The notes under the pieces: generated by a model
What the model saw: only the letters and a program-made list of their open reading frames with translations
Database searches by the model: none
What the model was told of the DNA's origin: nothing
Translations under genes and position numbers: made by a program
Shown: one piece after another, positions 6,628 to 6,635 of the stretch
Numbering within the stretch: the first letter of the stretch is position 1
Layout of the letters: each line of letters opens with the position of its first letter
DNA from: an uncultured Clostridia bacterium
GTDB lineage: Bacteria; Bacillota; Clostridia; Christensenellales; UBA1242
Assembly (NCBI GenBank): GCA_944349915.1
Contig: CALVNU010000050.1
Span: 1-6,635 of the forward strand
Length of the DNA: 6,635 bases
Direction: 5' to 3'

Positions 6628-6635
6628 AAAAAAAA

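Overview
The window is an AT-rich, low-GC stretch in which every supported gene lies on the minus strand. UGA is read as a stop (gerA, gerB and ftsH homologues all end in TGA), Shine-Dalgarno sites are strong, and there is a complete three-gene endospore germinant-receptor operon. This suggests a spore-forming Firmicute, probably an uncultured member of the class Clostridia. Genus cannot be judged from this sequence.

Layout in the direction of transcription (high to low coordinates). A GerA-type germinant receptor operon occupies 6581 down to 2736: the A subunit (5160-6581), the B subunit or permease (4075-5163) and the C subunit (2736-4091). Neighbouring genes overlap by 4 and 17 nt, so they are very likely translationally coupled. 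A possible forespore sigma-G-type promoter lies just upstream of the A gene. A 130-nt gap follows (2606-2735). It has no convincing terminator but holds a good vegetative-type promoter with an extended -10 element and an AGGAGG ribosome binding site. These serve ftsH (287-2605), which starts with TTG. Only 17 nt past the ftsH stop, with its own ribosome binding site, begins a membrane-anchored protein or lipoprotein of unknown function that runs off the window (1-269).

How the genes work together: the A, B and C proteins should form a receptor in the inner membrane of the spore that senses germinants. FtsH is the membrane-bound AAA+ zinc protease for quality control. The separate promoter suggests that FtsH is regulated independently and is a neighbour of the ger operon rather than part of it.

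The gene order is ordinary. The unusual points are within the proteins. The C subunit lacks the lipobox cysteine expected of its family and carries a Gly/Ser/Gln linker built partly from a 33-bp tandem repeat. FtsH has an approximately 140-residue C-terminal extension with a SHOCT-like motif followed by a Lys/Glu-rich tail. I found no mobile element, CRISPR array, tRNA or rRNA, and no clearly new multi-gene system.
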